DNA from: Dicaeum eximium
Taxonomy: Eukaryota > Chordata > Aves > Passeriformes > Dicaeidae
Direction of reading: 5' to 3'
DNA: 64,000 bases
Assembly (NCBI GenBank): GCA_013396995.1
Contig: VWZP01003807.1
Location: 682,001 to 746,000, forward strand
The notes under the pieces were generated by a model that saw only the letters and a program-made list of their open reading frames with translations, was not told the DNA's origin and did no database searches. Below, one piece after another: positions 27,001 through 40,625 of the stretch (positions are counted from its first letter, which is position 1; each line of letters starts with the position of its first letter). The position numbers and the translations under genes are program-made.

Positions 27001-29983
27001 GCCAGCTTATTATTTTTGTGTATTTTACCCTTGTGTCACACTGTGCTGGGGATGGGTTCAGTTTTCATGTGAGAACTGACAGGTAGGTACGCAGAAGAAC
27101 TCGGCCTTTGCATAAACTTATGTTCTTAGGAAACCAAATTAAAATGCTTTTTGATGCCAAGTGAGAGAACACTCTGTTCAGGTTTCCCAGACAACAAAAC
27201 TACAGCTTAAACTGCACTTTTCATTATCAAATAACTTGCTTAATTATGATTGTACCATTTCCTCTCAAATATTAGAGCAGCTTATTAACACAGAAACAAA
27301 CAAAAAAGGCATAAATGTCCTCATGTCCTCATGTGAGGTGTGACCTTAGTGAAGGTTAATTATATCTCCTAAATCTTATTCTAGGCTTCTTTGGCCTTTT
27401 CTTTAACTTGGAAAGAAATGGCTTTATTCTCTAGACATGCCTTTGTGGAATTTGACTGTGTTTTTTCTTCTGAGTTTACAGAATGATGAAATACTGAGCA
27501 GATAATGTAAAAATGTGTATTTCACTTGTATCCATTATTTTGGTTGTTGGATTGTGCAGGATTCTCCCTGTCCATTTTCCCTATAATTAATATTTGACAT
27601 ATGAAATCTGAAAATAAGGTCTCTATATATACAGACCTGGCCTGAACTGATCTGTATACAAAAGATACAGCCATCCCTGGATGTGGGTTCCCTGATCATC
27701 GGGATTAGGGACCTGTTTCAAACATGTCAGGGACAAGTTACAAGATATTTTTCCATGAAACTCAGCTCAAAGTGATATTAAAAAAGTGGGCTTCAGTGTT
27801 GTAGTATGGAGATGGGGAAGGTTCAAGGCAAACAATTGGTCTTATCATATGTGGAAACCCTTTTAGGCCTTCAGATAAGATGTAGCCATAAAGTGGTCTA
27901 AGGTATCTTAGACCAAATCTTAAGTACTGCATGGAATACTCAAATATAGACCCAAATTTAAACAAAAGCCAATTTGTTTGCCAGGCTCACTCTGGTCTAA
28001 TAAATGAAACAGGCAATTAATTGTTGCTTATTTATATTTCTTATTTATGTTTTCTACATATTACTTATGTATTTATTCATTCATAAATCAAATAATTAAT
28101 ATGGCTTGTTCTTTTAGAACTCCAGCAACAAATAATTTTGAAAAGGCACTTACTTATTTTCACATTTATCCTTTATCTGTAGGAGAGAGGAGTGTCTATT
28201 GTAAACCTTTACTTTGTTTTTCTTTTCTGTCTCTTCCATTTTCAGTCACTATGTTCAGAATAAACAATGTAATTCAAGAATCACAACCAGTAAGCAAGAA
28301 GTAAAATTACAAGGAACAAGATTTATACACCATGGTTCAGACTCCTCATCATCATCTGATGAATTATACACATTTATGATGGAGATGTAAGGAAATATAT
28401 GCCAAAAAATCTTTGCTGATAAAAGGTCTTTGAACAGAATTGTGATAATAACTAAGAAACTGGATAGGTTTAGAAAATTTTTGCTTTTTTTTAATCCTTA
28501 ATACACTACTCTTTTTTTCTGATTTTGTTTTTATTGTAATTTTTTCTTTTACTTTTTCCTTTCTTCAGAGCTCCATCACGAGATTTTGAGAAATAAGGTT
28601 TTCTGTTGGCTTTCTAAACAACAAGAAAAGATGAGAAGACCCTTTGTTATTAGTATGTTTTGTACACAACAAAAATGTATGTATCTATCAGATTTCTTTA
28701 CAACTCAATCTTGTTGAAGTCTTCTAAAAATAAAAGAAGCAGTTCTGCATTTGTGGTGCATACAGAGCACAATATAATTCATCAAAGTATTTCACAGTGC
28801 TATACTCTGTCCAAGCATAATCAGTGTAATCATCATAATAAACCATTAGTAACCATTAACTACCTTAACTCATTAAAGTTGTATGAAACCTCAACATATA
28901 ACATGATCTGTATATTCTGTTTTGAGTTTATTTTCCCTAAATATCTTGCTGTCATAGGATGAAATTAAAATCAGAGATGTTAATGCACCTGAATTAAGAA
29001 AGCAAATAAGTGCTTAGAACTGTTTAGCCAGGATGTTTCCAAATACTTCCAGCTTGGGCTTCTGAAATAATTTACAGAACTTCATATTGGTATTTATTTT
29101 TTAATAATTTGTACACTGTTTCTCTTGAAGAAGACAAAAACATTTTATATTATATTTAGGCAAGACTATGAAAATAATGAGTTTGTTTTCAAATGTTTTC
29201 ACCAAGTTTTCAAAGAAAATTTAAACTTGATTTTTTAATGCATAATTTAAAGGAACTCATTCCTGAAATGTCTGTGAGACATGAAAACACTTCAGATGCC
29301 ATTCCATCATCAAGACTTATTCATTTTCTCATGTTTCCTACGGATGTGTTAATGTATGGTATAAAATACAAAGAAAGATGCAGAGAAATCAAATTTCCTG
29401 ATAAACACACTTTGATAGATTGATAGATTCAGAAATAAATTTAATTTCTTTGAACTTAGAAAGAATTGTCCAGACTTGAATATGACTATTCAAATATACT
29501 ATGTAATGCTTCAGTACCCCTCAGATTAAAAAGTTTCTCTTTTCTGAAAATCTTATCTTAAAACAAATGTGGTCAATAATTTTCTATAGAAAAATCATTA
29601 AAGGACCAAAGGCATCCTGTGTTCACAAGCATTAGCAACAAATATCAAACCTAAAACAGGAAAGTGATCTCAGAAATGTAGCTCTCCAAGACACTATTTA
29701 GTTCAATTTTATTGAACAGGCTTTCTATCCACCTGCCATGATTTTATTTCCTGCATATATCAGCAGACTGACAAAGTAGATATGTGACAAAGTTAGAACA
29801 AATTTTCTCTAGAAAAAGGCCTGTAAAGAAAATTCCTATAACATTACTTGTGCTGATTTTCTTCTTTTTCTTTTAGGGTCTTTCAGTTTCAGAAAGGGGA
29901 GCTGCAAGTCTTTAAATTCACAAATTTACATATTTTTGACAGATGAATGGTAATAAGGTATAATGTAATATTATTTGCAATGA
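24091..29983. other. AT-rich unique noncoding DNA
   Basis: No gene or interspersed repeat is recognised. It contains short AATA repeats (about 25200-25225) and a very AT-rich patch at about 26455-26525. An 8-bp-arm hairpin, GGTCTAAG/CTTAGACC with a 4-base loop, sits at 27895-27914. The stretch at about 26130-26290 is complex, unassigned sequence. Confidence 0.5.
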
Positions 29984-29990
29984 CTTAGCA

Positions 29991-30547
29991 TGCTGGTTTT
30001 GGCTGAGATAGAGTTAATCTTCTTCACAGTAGCTGTAGTGGGGCTGTGTTTTGGATTTGTGATGGAAACAGTGACGATAACACAAGGATGTTTTAGCTGA
30101 GCAACATGTGAACACAGCCAAAAGCCTTTTCTGCTTTTCCCACTGTTATGCTACTGAGCAGGCTGGAGGTGCACAAGGAGCTGGGAGAGGGGACAGCCAG
30201 GACATCTGATCCCAGCTGGCCAGAGGCCATCCCTTGCCATCACTGTGCCCGTCATACAAAACCGGGGGAAGAAGAGGGAAGGGGGTGATTTTAAGAGTGT
30301 TAGCATTTGTCTTCTCAAGTCACTGTGATGGAGACCAGCTTGCTGGAGATGCCTGAACACCTGCCTGCCCATGGGAAGTGGTGAATAAATTTCTTGCTTT
30401 GCTTTTCTTGTGTGTGCAACTTTTACTTTAACCTATTAAATTTTCTTTATATCAGCCCATGAGTTTCCTCACTTTACCTCCACTACAGGGGGACTGAACA
30501 AGCAGCTGTGTGGGGCTTAGTTTGCTGGCTGGGGTTAAATTATAACT
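29991..30547 (+). mobile_element. Solo ERVL-type LTR (557 bp)
   Basis: This is a solitary long terminal repeat of an endogenous retrovirus in plus orientation. It starts TGCTGGTTTTGGCTGAGATA and carries blocks I recognise from a very common songbird ERVL LTR: GGGGCTGTGTTTTGGATTTG, CTGAACACCTGCCTGCCCAT and TTAGTTTGCTGGCTGGGGTT. A poly(A) signal AATAAA is at 30384-30389, with a second variant ATTAAA at 30435-30440. CTTAGCA (29984-29990) before it and CTTAGTA (30548-30554) after it form a target-site duplication with one mismatch; ERVL elements normally make 5 bp. The canonical CA end has been lost. No internal gag-pol region is present, so it arose by recombination between two LTRs. Confidence 0.9.
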
Positions 30548-30554
30548 CTTAGTA

Positions 30555-32235
30555 AAATTATTCTTCACTCAGATCCTCTGTGGTCCAGATAGGAAGCAAT
30601 AAAAAACATATATATAATGCAATGATATGAACCCAGTCTTCCATCTATCTAAGTAATTGTCAAACTCTTGAAGTCTCCTGTTTAAAATTTGTCATGTCTT
30701 AACATTTAAAATACCATATCTGTTTGTCACACTATCTACTTTCCAGGCTTGGGGTAGCCAAGTCTCTTTATAATCTTATTAATGTAAAACATAGCATTTA
30801 TTTATAATTTTCAAATATAGTGCCAGAATGGCTGCAATTCTTTTTCCCTATGGCACACTTGAAAATACATGACCTTTTATATAAAATCAAATAAGCTATT
30901 TTTTCAACATGGGACAGATAGAAGGCTTTTCAAAAAAGGCCTGCAAATTAATAAACTTTGAGCTGTGCATTTTTGAGTTGCCTACAAATATTTTGATAAG
31001 CAAAGACAAAGTTCAAGACTTTGCCCAAAGTGTTAGCAGCACCCTATAGAAAACTGGAGTTATGAGCTTATTTATAGCTTGACATCGGGTTACTCTATTC
31101 TTATTTAAGAAAAAACAAACAACCTCTGAAGAGGTTTTATTTTCCTTTAGCAAAAACTGATGTCTGTTACATCTATGAATACTGTAATGAATACTGCAGT
31201 TAAGATTTCAGATAATGTGAAGGGCATTGGTATTCAGCTAAATTGATGCTGAGTTGTGTTTCTGTCAGATATACTTTGCAAGAAAAAGCATACTTTCCTT
31301 CATGCTAGACTGATTTATACTTTGCTAGACATCACTTCTAGCTGTGTCTACTCCAGAAGTAGAACTGTCTCCAGCGAGTCACAGATAATATAATGCAAAT
31401 CTAGACATAGACACTATTTTTTAAACTGTATATCTTCATACAGGAGTCATAAATTAAGTAAGGTAAATGAATAAGTTAAATATTTGAAACTGCATATAAT
31501 TTGGCATTGTTCTTTTAAAAAAGAAAAGAAAAACAACATATTTTTTTCCCCTAAAAGGAGAAACAAATGGAAAGAGCAAGTGGTTACATGAGATACTAAA
31601 AGATGTCATGCTGGAACTGACAAAGAACTATCTGAATTTCAACCCCAAACAACTTGTGTATTTAACTTTTAACAATTAAATTCAGGACCAAGTAAGCCAT
31701 GCTGAGTAGAGTCACAAATTAATTGGTTTTAAGTTCATTTCTGGGGAGGGTGGCCTGTAAAACTTCTGAATTTTCAACTCTGTGCAGGCTCCAGGGTGAT
31801 CTCAATAACACAGCTAGCAAGTAAAATATTTTAATTAGAAATAATAATTGTAACTAATCATAGGTGGCCCAAAATAACAGCCAGTATCACTAAGCTGTGA
31901 CTCATGCACTGCAATTATCTTACATTGAAATGGACCATTTAAGATATAGCTATTGGTCTTACCAAGTAATTTTTAAAAATCTACAATTAAAATGTCTATA
32001 TTACATTTATCTGTTTATAACTGGCAAATATTTCTCCTTTTGCACTTTGAAATCACAATATTGTTTACTCTGATTACTCCAAATTTTTAATCTTCTTCTA
32101 GCACACACAAAACCTTCCCTAACTCAGCACAGCTTCTGATTGTATTCTTCACACTGTTTTCTCTCACAACTCTTTTTCACGCTGTCCTGCTTAATATGTT
32201 TAGAATTTCTAATTCTGCAGTTTTTAAAACCGTGG
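30555..32235. other. AT-rich unique noncoding DNA
   Basis: Nothing recognisable was found between the LTR and the next CR1. Confidence 0.5.
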
Positions 32236-32798
32236 AGGTAATGGATGCAAGGACAGCAGGACCAGGGCAGCGATCATTGCCCTGTACTCAGCACTGGTGT
32301 GGCCTCACCTCGAATGCTGCGTTCAGTTTTGGGCTCTTTACTGCTAGAAAGACACTGAAGTGCTGGAATGAATCCAGAGAAGGGCAGCAGAGCTGGGGAA
32401 GTGTCTGGGGCACAAGAGCTATGAGGAGCTGGGGGAGTTTATCCTGGAGAAAGAGAGGCTCAGGCAGTACCTTATCACTCTCTACAGCCACCTGAAAGGA
32501 GGGTGTAGCCAGTGGAGGTCAGTCCCTTCTCCAAGGCAACCAGCAGCGGGGCAAGAGGGAATGGCCTCAAGCTCAGGCTGGACATCAGGGAGAATTTCCT
32601 CACTGAATGGGTCATTAAGCATTGGAACGAGCTGCCCAGGGAGGCTGTGGAGTCACCATCCCTGGAAGTGTTCAAGGAACGACTGGGCACCGCATACAGC
32701 GCTATGGTTCAGTTGGCATGGCGGTATTCAGTCAAAGGTTGGACACAACGATCTTAGACATCTTTTCCATCCTTCATGATCCTATGATTCTTTGATGT
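32236..32798 (+). mobile_element. CR1 LINE 3' end, about 560 bp
   Basis: A sense-orientation CR1 copy runs from the last part of the reverse-transcriptase frame into the 3' UTR. The block order is typical: 'GGTGTGGCCTCACCTCGAAT', 'TTTTGGGCTCTTTACTGC', 'GGAGTTTATCCTGGAGAAAG', 'TGGAGGTCAGTCCCTTCTCC', 'GAGCTGCCCAGGGAGGCTGT', 'GTTGGACACAACGATCTTAG' and the terminal 'CCTATGATTCTTTGATG'. It is fairly well preserved, more so than the 8 kb copy. Open frames across it are remnants or antisense noise. Confidence 0.95.
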
Positions 32799-33174
32799 TT
32801 TTGAAAACAATTATTGTAAAGGACAGAAAGAACTATTTTAAGAACTCCCTCAGTGCTTCCCATGTTCATCCAGCGTCAGCAACTGTCAAATACTGAAAGG
32901 TTCCCCAGTGAAATCTCAAAATACTCTTTTTACAATATTCAGATCTATAGGCATTCTGGAGAATGCTGAAGAACATTTATTTATATTCCCTATGAAATTT
33001 AACAGAGAGTAAGCAGGTGGTTTTTTACTGAAATAGATTTTAAAATTATGTTAAAATTGCTACTAAAATGAATAAAAATAAGAAAAAGCTTCCAGAAATT
33101 GTACAGGTTTTTTAAATGGGTAACACTTTCTATTAACTTGTATTGTTTTATTTTCCAGTAATTCTGGGCGTTTT
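32799..33174. other. AT-rich noncoding DNA
   Basis: Nothing recognisable lies between the CR1 copy and the T/G tract. Confidence 0.5.
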
Positions 33175-33335
33175 CTTTGGGTTTTGGGAGGTCTTTTGGG
33201 GTTTTTTGGGGGACTTTTTGGGGTTTTTTTTGTTGATTTTTTTGTTTTTTGTTTTTGGTGGGGTTTTTTGGAGGGGGGTGTTTGTGCAGTGGGAAATTTT
33301 GTGATAGTTTTTGATTTTGTTTTTTTCTTGTTGGT
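33175..33335 (+). repeat. T/G low-complexity tract with G-quadruplex potential
   Basis: Runs of three to five G bases alternate with T runs: GGG at 33179 and 33186, GGGG at 33198, GGGGG at 33208 and GGGG at 33220, with more GGGG and GGGGGG runs up to 33290. There are almost no C or A bases. The open frames on both strands are low-complexity (Gly/Phe or Lys/Pro rich) and not genes. Confidence 0.9.
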
Positions 33336-36300
33336 ATGCCATCCAAGATACAAGGGAAAAAATATACTGGGAAAATTTATGATACAGGAAGCCATTTTGT
33401 AGTTTTCTTCTCCACTATTCACATGCATATACTTTGCTTTCGACCCTTTCAGGTATTTGAGCAGTTCAGATAATGTTTAGGCATGATCAATGAAATCACA
33501 AAAAGAGCTGTTACAACCACCTAATATTAGTGATTAGTAACTCAAAAGACCTATGATAAACAAAACTGTAGACAAACTACTTTGAGGATTTTGAGTCTTC
33601 AACAGAAATAAAGTAAATGTATAATGAAAAATTTTCCTGTTTTTCCCACACCTAATGATTACACATATATCACCCAAGTGATAAAACTCAAGTATTTTGC
33701 ATGTTGGGTTGACAGAAAAATGCAGGAGAATTCATCTCATTACAAACAGTAGCCAAGAGAAATGGGTTTTGGACTTTATTACTCTCCATATTCTGCAACT
33801 GTATCTATTTCTACAGTACTAGGCTACCTCTGGTGAGGAGTTTGGCTTTGAACATTTGAAATGGCAAAGGAAAAAGCTGTCTGCATGTCTGCATCAGGGC
33901 TGTATTGCACAAAAACTCAAGGACAAGTAACAGACTATAACTGCATTTAAAAATCTGTGAGATGAAAAAACTATATAAGTTGATTCTACTTTTGTGAAGT
34001 CCTCTGTGAGAGCCAGAACTTACAGTCTTTCAACCTTTTTCTATCTTTTGACTGAATGGGCAGGTTATTGTGGTTAGGGAGAGCATTCCACATCCAATTT
34101 GAAAAGCAGGCATCATCCAAAATTTCTTATACACATTAATGATAAATTTAAAAGTGCCTTAACCTAGACATGAAGTTCAATGATTTTGAAATAATATTCT
34201 AAAACAATAGTCAAGTGTAGGGTATGATAAAAAATAGCATAAAACAGCTAAAAGCCTGTATGAAAAATTTGGTCAGGATGAGCAATGTAGTTCCAAGGCA
34301 AGAAATGGATATTCTAATTTGTGTTTTGTTCTCAAACCAGCGCTTTGAGAAAACAAGAGATAATGTATCTGAAAGCCCAGATTCAAAATCAGGAATTGAA
34401 GGTTTGATTATCTTTGAGGGGTTGCAGTACCAAGATTTAAAACTGATATTACATTGAGATTTAGTTATTTAGCTCTAGTTAGCTGAGGGGAGCTACAGCT
34501 GAGTGAGAACATATATAGTTTATTTGCCAGAATCCTAGCACCTGAAGATCAGAAGAGAGTCTATTTTCTTAAGGATCTTCCACATTAATTACCTAACGGC
34601 AAGACAAAGTTCTCCAGAGATATTAAGAATTATACTAGGGAAGGAGCAAAGCACTTTCTTCTAATATATATTCCTCTTCCACAAATCTTAGCCTGAAACC
34701 ACTTAGCTCAAAAATCACTTAGCATAAAACAGCCCTCAAGAGACTAGCCTGATAAAATATTTGATCTAAGCCCCTCCTCCTCATTAAGATCTAGCCTCTA
34801 TATTGTGGATTCATGCATGCCTGACTTTAATACCCCATAATTCAGAAAATATACACAGGAGACAGAGTATTGATATGATGGGGAGCTTCACATCTCTGTG
34901 CACCTTGACCTGCTGAACCAAAGCTGATGGTCGGTCAGCTGCAAACATTCAGCTGCATTTCCCTGTAAAATACAGAAGCAATGAATATTAGGTCCATCAA
35001 CAGACCATACTAAGTCAGCTGTCATTTGGTCCATTTTTCACTGCAGACTCTAGACATTATTCACCCTGGAGGCTTTCAGGATCTGTCTGATGTTTTTCTT
35101 TGTATCCCAGTACAGTGGAGTTTTCAGAAAGGATTATTTTAACTTGATAATCTGAATAGTGATCTAATAGAGGGGCAGCTGTGGCATCTGAGTCCCAGGG
35201 GCTATTTATTGTCAATTAGTATGAATCTTTAACATATTCCCTTCATACTTTACTTGGCCTGTTCTTAAATAAAGGACAACACTCTCCAGGGGGGTTAGAA
35301 ACGAGTGTATGGCAAAGACCAGTGAAATGAACCTAAACAGAAAAAACATGAGGAAACTTCAAGATTAATTAGTGAAAGACTAAGGATAATGAATCTTTGC
35401 AATGGGAAGACAACCGATAACGAAAACAAAATTTGATCATATAAGGTGCCCAAAGGGACATTGTAGCAAAAGTGCAAGCTGTCAGATTTAAATCATGCAT
35501 TACTGTTATAACCACAACTGCATTTCTCTATAAGCCACTCTGGGACTTTAGTGGGGTTTTTTTGCTTGTTTGTTTGGTTTTTTGTTTGTGGGGGGGGGTT
35601 TTAAGGAAAATTTATGCTTACAGAAAGTAAAATCTTAAAAACCTTGTGTGGGAAGATCAGCTGTGGGATGAGAAACTTGGTATACATACTGTGGAACTAG
35701 AGTCTGTATGTGTCACCTGGGAGAGAAGGATGTGACAGGACTCAGCAGCACCATGGCAAGGGCAATGCTTCTGCCTGGACACCACAGTGTGGTATTTGAG
35801 ACCATAATTTGCTTTCCATGCTTAGAATACAAAATATTTTCTGTGTCTATACAGAAACGGAGGAGAAAAAATACATTTTTGATATGGTAAAGTATCAAAT
35901 ATGCACTATTGATACATGCATATCAAATATATATATATTTGGTATGACTTTGAGAATAGTAACAACCAAAAAAAAAATAAAATTGAGAAGCCTCATTATG
36001 CTTAGGTCATTTGAAGTGACGTGATAGTGAAGTGTCAAATGTAGCCAAGTAAATATTACAAGTCAACAAATACGTGCATATATCCTAGAGAGTGCTTGCT
36101 TCAAAGATTTTAAATATACCATATTTAAAAGGGAGCAATGACATCACAGTATTGATTCCAATGATGGATAGTCAATATATTGATGAGTGTGAGCAGAGGT
36201 GGCCCAGCTGGTTGTATTCTCTTAGAGAAACCTGAAACACAGAGAGAGAAAATGAGGCTGAAGTCAGTCAGAGAATCAGAAAAGGCTTTAGGCATTAGTT

Positions 36301-37299
36301 TAACTTGCATATAATGTATTTATGATAAGACTAGTTTATTCAGACTTATTTATCTGTAATAAGGTGGTCCAAAAGGTTAGTCCAAAAGTATAAAATTTTC
36401 CTCAGCACAAAACAGGCATTTTCTGAGGGCAACTACCTGTTGCAGATAGAGGTTACAAAAGGTCATGGGAGAAACATTAAATTAAAATAATGAATGCTGT
36501 TTATATTAATATATTCCTGAAATTAATTTTAAATAAATGAAAACTTCACCTTTTGTACTTGAATGTTCTTTTATGCAATGTTAAAATAATTTAAGATAAC
36601 ATTTGGTGGAGTCTCCCAAGAAATGTGTTTTATATATAAATTTTTTTAGAATTCAGTGCTATTGAGAATTATATAGAGAGATCTTTGTTTGATAAAATGC
36701 ATAAATTTTGCATACAATGTGTTAGCTACAGTATTGCAGCACAAAGGACAAAAATCAGAAACGGAGAACTCAACCATTATGAAGCTCAATAAGGAAAATG
36801 GAACTTCCAGACTGACAGAACAATCAAGGAGAAAGAATGGTATCAACTGGGATAAAGTGAATGATCCACTCTCAAAAAAGAGTTCTGACACATCTACTCC
36901 TGACACAGAGATGTGTACAATTTCCTGGAAATTAAGGTGAATATAATATAAAAAGTACTCTGAACACTAAAAAATAGAGTAGTTGGTAGAATGGTAATGA
37001 AGAAAATTTTGAAAAAGAAAAAAATGTAATCAAAGGTGTAATATTTAACACATTTATTTGAAGTCCCTTTCTACACACATTTTGAATAAAAAAACATATA
37101 TTGCTTGATCATACTCTTTCACTTTCTGTATGAATAAATCATAGCCCCATCCTAAAAATGTATGTTATTTTTAGGTCCTGCCTACATATATAAGAAACTA
37201 GATGGTTTGAAATCAGTGAAATAAGGATTTGATGTACAAGGAAGCAGTGAACAGGACATTTCTGAGAACTGTTTTGTCCCTCCTTCTCTGGTGGACCTC
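33336..37299. other. AT-rich unique noncoding DNA
   Basis: No gene or interspersed repeat is recognised. A second, shorter G/T tract is at 35551-35602, with nine or more consecutive G bases near its end. (TA)n sequence is near 35925. Confidence 0.5.
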
Positions 37300-38545
37300 T
37301 GTGCACATAGGTCACAGTCCAAGAACCACTCATTCTGAAGGGGATCTCTAGTCCAGATAGCAGTGTTGGTCCAAACAGGTTTCTCAGGGCTTCATCCAAA
37401 ACCTCCAAGGATAGAGAGTGCCTGTCTGGGCAAGTAGTTACTGTTTTCCTGAGGAAAAAGCTCATCTCATATCCAAAACCTCTTTTTTCAATTTAGGCCC
37501 CTTTCACCATGCACCACTATGAAAAGCCTGGTTACATCACCTTGTAGGACCTGGGGTAGCTGTGGCATGTCCTCAAAGCCACCTCCAACTCTGCCTGAAA
37601 GACACCTGTTCCCCAGCATCTCTGCATGGAGCAGCCATTCCAGATTCAAACCACCCTGATGGCTGCTGCTGAACTCACTAAAATTTGTCAGCTCTTTCTG
37701 TACTGGAGGTCCATAGCTAGGCACAGATGTTGTCTAATGAATGCTGGCTAAAAGGATATATTTTTCTTAGTTTTCCCAGCTTCTGCTGGAGTGGCCCTGG
37801 GCGCTCTTGTGCCTCTCTGTGGTTCAGGTTCAGCTTGCTTTTCATCAGGACACCCAGCTCCTTTCTCCAGAGCTTCTCCTCAGCCAGGAAGTGCCCAGTG
37901 TGTATCACTGCAAGAGGACTATTCCTTTCAAGGAGCAGGACTTTGCATTGGTCCTTGGTGAATTTGATAAGGTTCTTGTCTGTCCATTTCTCCCCTTTTG
38001 TGTGCTCCCCCTGTGGGACACATCGGCTCTCAAGCACGTTGACTGGCGCCCTCAGTGTCACATCATCTGCAAACTTGATGAGAGTGTCATCTGCTGCTGT
38101 TGGTCGTGGTGTCCAGCAGGAGAAGTCACAGGACTGACTGTGCAGTACTGCACTTGTCACTGGCCTCCAGCCATGGATCACGGCCCTCTGTGCCCAGTCT
38201 TCCAAACTCTTTTACAGATTCATTATCCACTCATCCATACTGCAATATCTTGGCTTGGGTTCAAGAATATTATGGAACACAGTGTCAAAAACCTTGCTGA
38301 AGATGAGATAAATGACACCTACTACTCTCCCCTTGTCCACAAATCCATTCATTTTATTATAAAAGGCAAATGGTTGGGCAGACATGATTTATCCCTGGAA
38401 AATCCTTATTGACTACTTCCAATAACCTTTGTCTCCTTGAAATGTTCAGAAACATATTCCAAGATTTACAGGGTTTTCAAGAAAGTTACTTCACATTCTT
38501 CCAGGGATGGAAGTAAGGCTGACCCACGTGTAGTTACCTTGTTAA
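37300..38545 (-). mobile_element. CR1 LINE (about 1.25 kb) with RT C-terminal region and 3' UTR
   Basis: This is an antisense CR1 copy, the longest in the window. On the minus strand the reverse-transcriptase catalytic block reads KFADDVTL, with FADD at 38073-38062. The N-x-x-KFTKDQCKVLLL block follows, which is the CR1 MKFN-x-x-KC motif, and then the 3' part running down to about 37300 ('ACCATGCACCACTATGAAAA' on the plus strand). A partial frame of 162 codons survives at 38205-37717, but it lacks the N-terminal RT domain and the endonuclease, and it carries indels. The large plus-strand frames over this stretch are antisense shadows. Confidence 0.92.
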
Positions 38546-40397
38546 TCTTTTTGGTCTTTGTAACTTTTTTATGTCCCTGTGGCTTACAGTAGGGTGATTT
38601 GTCTTATGCCACTTTTTCTGAGTATTTTTGTTTTTCTCTGCTGTTTTTCTTTTAAACTGATCTATTCACAAATTAGAAAATCTAATAAAAAATCCAGGTG
38701 CTATTTAGATGTTAATACAGACTAATTCCTTGTTTATTACTTCTTCCATTGAGAAGAAAGTGACTAACAGGTGACAAATATGTAAATATAATTTTCTTTT
38801 CAATGACAGAACTCCTTTCTCTAAATTAAATGGCAAACTGCATCTGGTGATAGTAAAGTTCATGTGTTTTTAAACTATCTTTGGGCAAACAAATGCCTGC
38901 TTAAAACTTTTATGATTCTTTAGAATATGAACAACTTATTTAAAATTACTTATTTAAAAATTCTGGTTGAATATGTCATGAACTCCAATAAAAAAATTGA
39001 ACAATCAAAATCTTTAAGATTTACATTTTCATTCAATGGAAAGAATGACCTCACTAAAAACATTCTCCCTTAATTTCTTATAAATCTAGAATAATATATT
39101 CATGGGAATTGTCACTTTACTGTATGCTCTGGAAATTTTACTGTTGGACCACCAAGAAAGTATAGAGAGTATAACTCCCAAGGAGTTGGTTTTGAATTGA
39201 CATAAAATGTAATGAGTCAACTCCTTAAAATATCATAAAGTTTTTTTTCTGTTTTTTTTTTTTTTCCAAGTGAACATATTTATGGGAAATCTGCCAAAGA
39301 ACTAAATACAGGGATTGGAATAAAAAAATTTGAATCTACTAATCCTAAAGCCTGATCTTCTTTCATGTAGTTTTTCTTTTTCCCAGACATATATCTCTTT
39401 TCTTGCCTTTCAGGTTATATTTGCTAGTGACATTTTCATCACAGCCATGTGGTTTTCCTCCTCTTATACTTAGATTTAATTCTTCTCTTTCTTCTTTCTG
39501 TTTCAGTCTCTCATATCTCAGACGGTTTTTTTTCTGTTTTTCTTTCTGATCTTCTTTCTTTCACCTTTAATTTTCTTCTGTGCCTGTTCTAGTTCATTTT
39601 GTCAATGGTACCCCAAGCTCTATCCTCTCCTGTGGCTATGTTTCCTCTACTCCTTTTATATTCATGCATGTAAGTCAAATATCCAGGAAATGCCATACAC
39701 TAATACGATATGCACATTAAGGAAGGATTATCTGGGTAATGCGAATGAAGCTGCTTCCTTATTCACCAAAGTTCACATAAACAGAAGGCTGATTTTAATG
39801 AGGAAATACTAGAGTGATTCCATTTGAGTCCAATAGTTCAATGAAAAACATTTCTAATATAAGGTGGCTGATTTGAAGCTTTGTAGAGCTTTACAAACAA
39901 TGCTGGCAAATTTTTCTGTATACAATGGCTAAAACTTTAACATCTCTTCTCTGTGTTAGGTAATAGTGAAGTTTAATTTTAGGTTTAGCTAAAATTAGAT
40001 ACACCTTATTCTTTTAAAAACTATACTTCATTAAGTCAGTCATCAGAATTTTTAAAAATTTGTATAGTATGTAGACCTGGAATAAATTATGCCAGGAGTC
40101 ATGTCAGTTATAAGAACAATCAGCAGATTAACTTGGATAACCAGTAATGTTAAAATCTTTGTCAGTCATGCTCCAAATAGACTTTAAAGTCTCTTCCTGT
40201 ATCCCTTCACTCAGCAGAAGAGATGTAAATGGTACAGGTGCACAAAATTACATGACTTTTCCTTCTGCCAAACCATCTAAAACATGAGTGAAGATTGCAG
40301 ACCTCACTACAAAAATAGCAGGGTGTTTTCTTTGTTGATATTAATTTCTCCTCTTCCCCTAGTTGACCTTCTACAATTAGTGATTTCCCAGCCCTGT
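38546..40397. other. AT-rich noncoding DNA with a pyrimidine-rich patch
   Basis: No gene is seen. T runs occur at 39241-39265, and a CT-rich patch lies at about 39480-39590. Nothing else is recognised. Confidence 0.5.
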
Positions 40398-40625
40398 AAT
40401 TAATCAAGGTCTCTCTGGAAGGCCTTTTGGTCTTCAAAGGAGTGAGCAGCTTCCCCCAGTTTTGTATCATCAGCAAACTTGTTTAGTGTCTCTTCAAGTC
40501 CTACAGTAAAGTCCTTTCTGAAGCTGTTGAAGAGCACTTTGTCTGTTCCAGACAGAGCTCTATGGAACCCCACTAGTGACAGGTTGCCAGCATGTATAGA
40601 GTGTCCTGACATTTCTCCAAGAATG
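40398..40625 (-). mobile_element. CR1 LINE reverse-transcriptase fragment
   Basis: The minus strand encodes LNKFADDTKLG, with FADD at 40477-40466. It is followed by F-x-DQKAFQRDLD, which is the CR1 RT segment 'FADDTKLGG...IQRDLDR'. The upstream part on the minus strand continues through the CR1 palm region ('CTCTATGGAACCCCACTAGT' on the plus strand). Both ends are truncated and no 3' UTR is attached, so this is an internal scrap left after deletion or decay. Confidence 0.88.

Noticed and set aside
33063..33428. Lys/Pro-rich minus-strand and Gly/Phe-rich plus-strand frames
   Set aside because: They are translations of the T/G low-complexity tract.
37807..38412. A 201-codon plus-strand frame
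   Set aside because: It lies antisense to the CR1 reverse-transcriptase region that reads KFADDVTL on the minus strand. It is a shadow of a LINE, not a gene.
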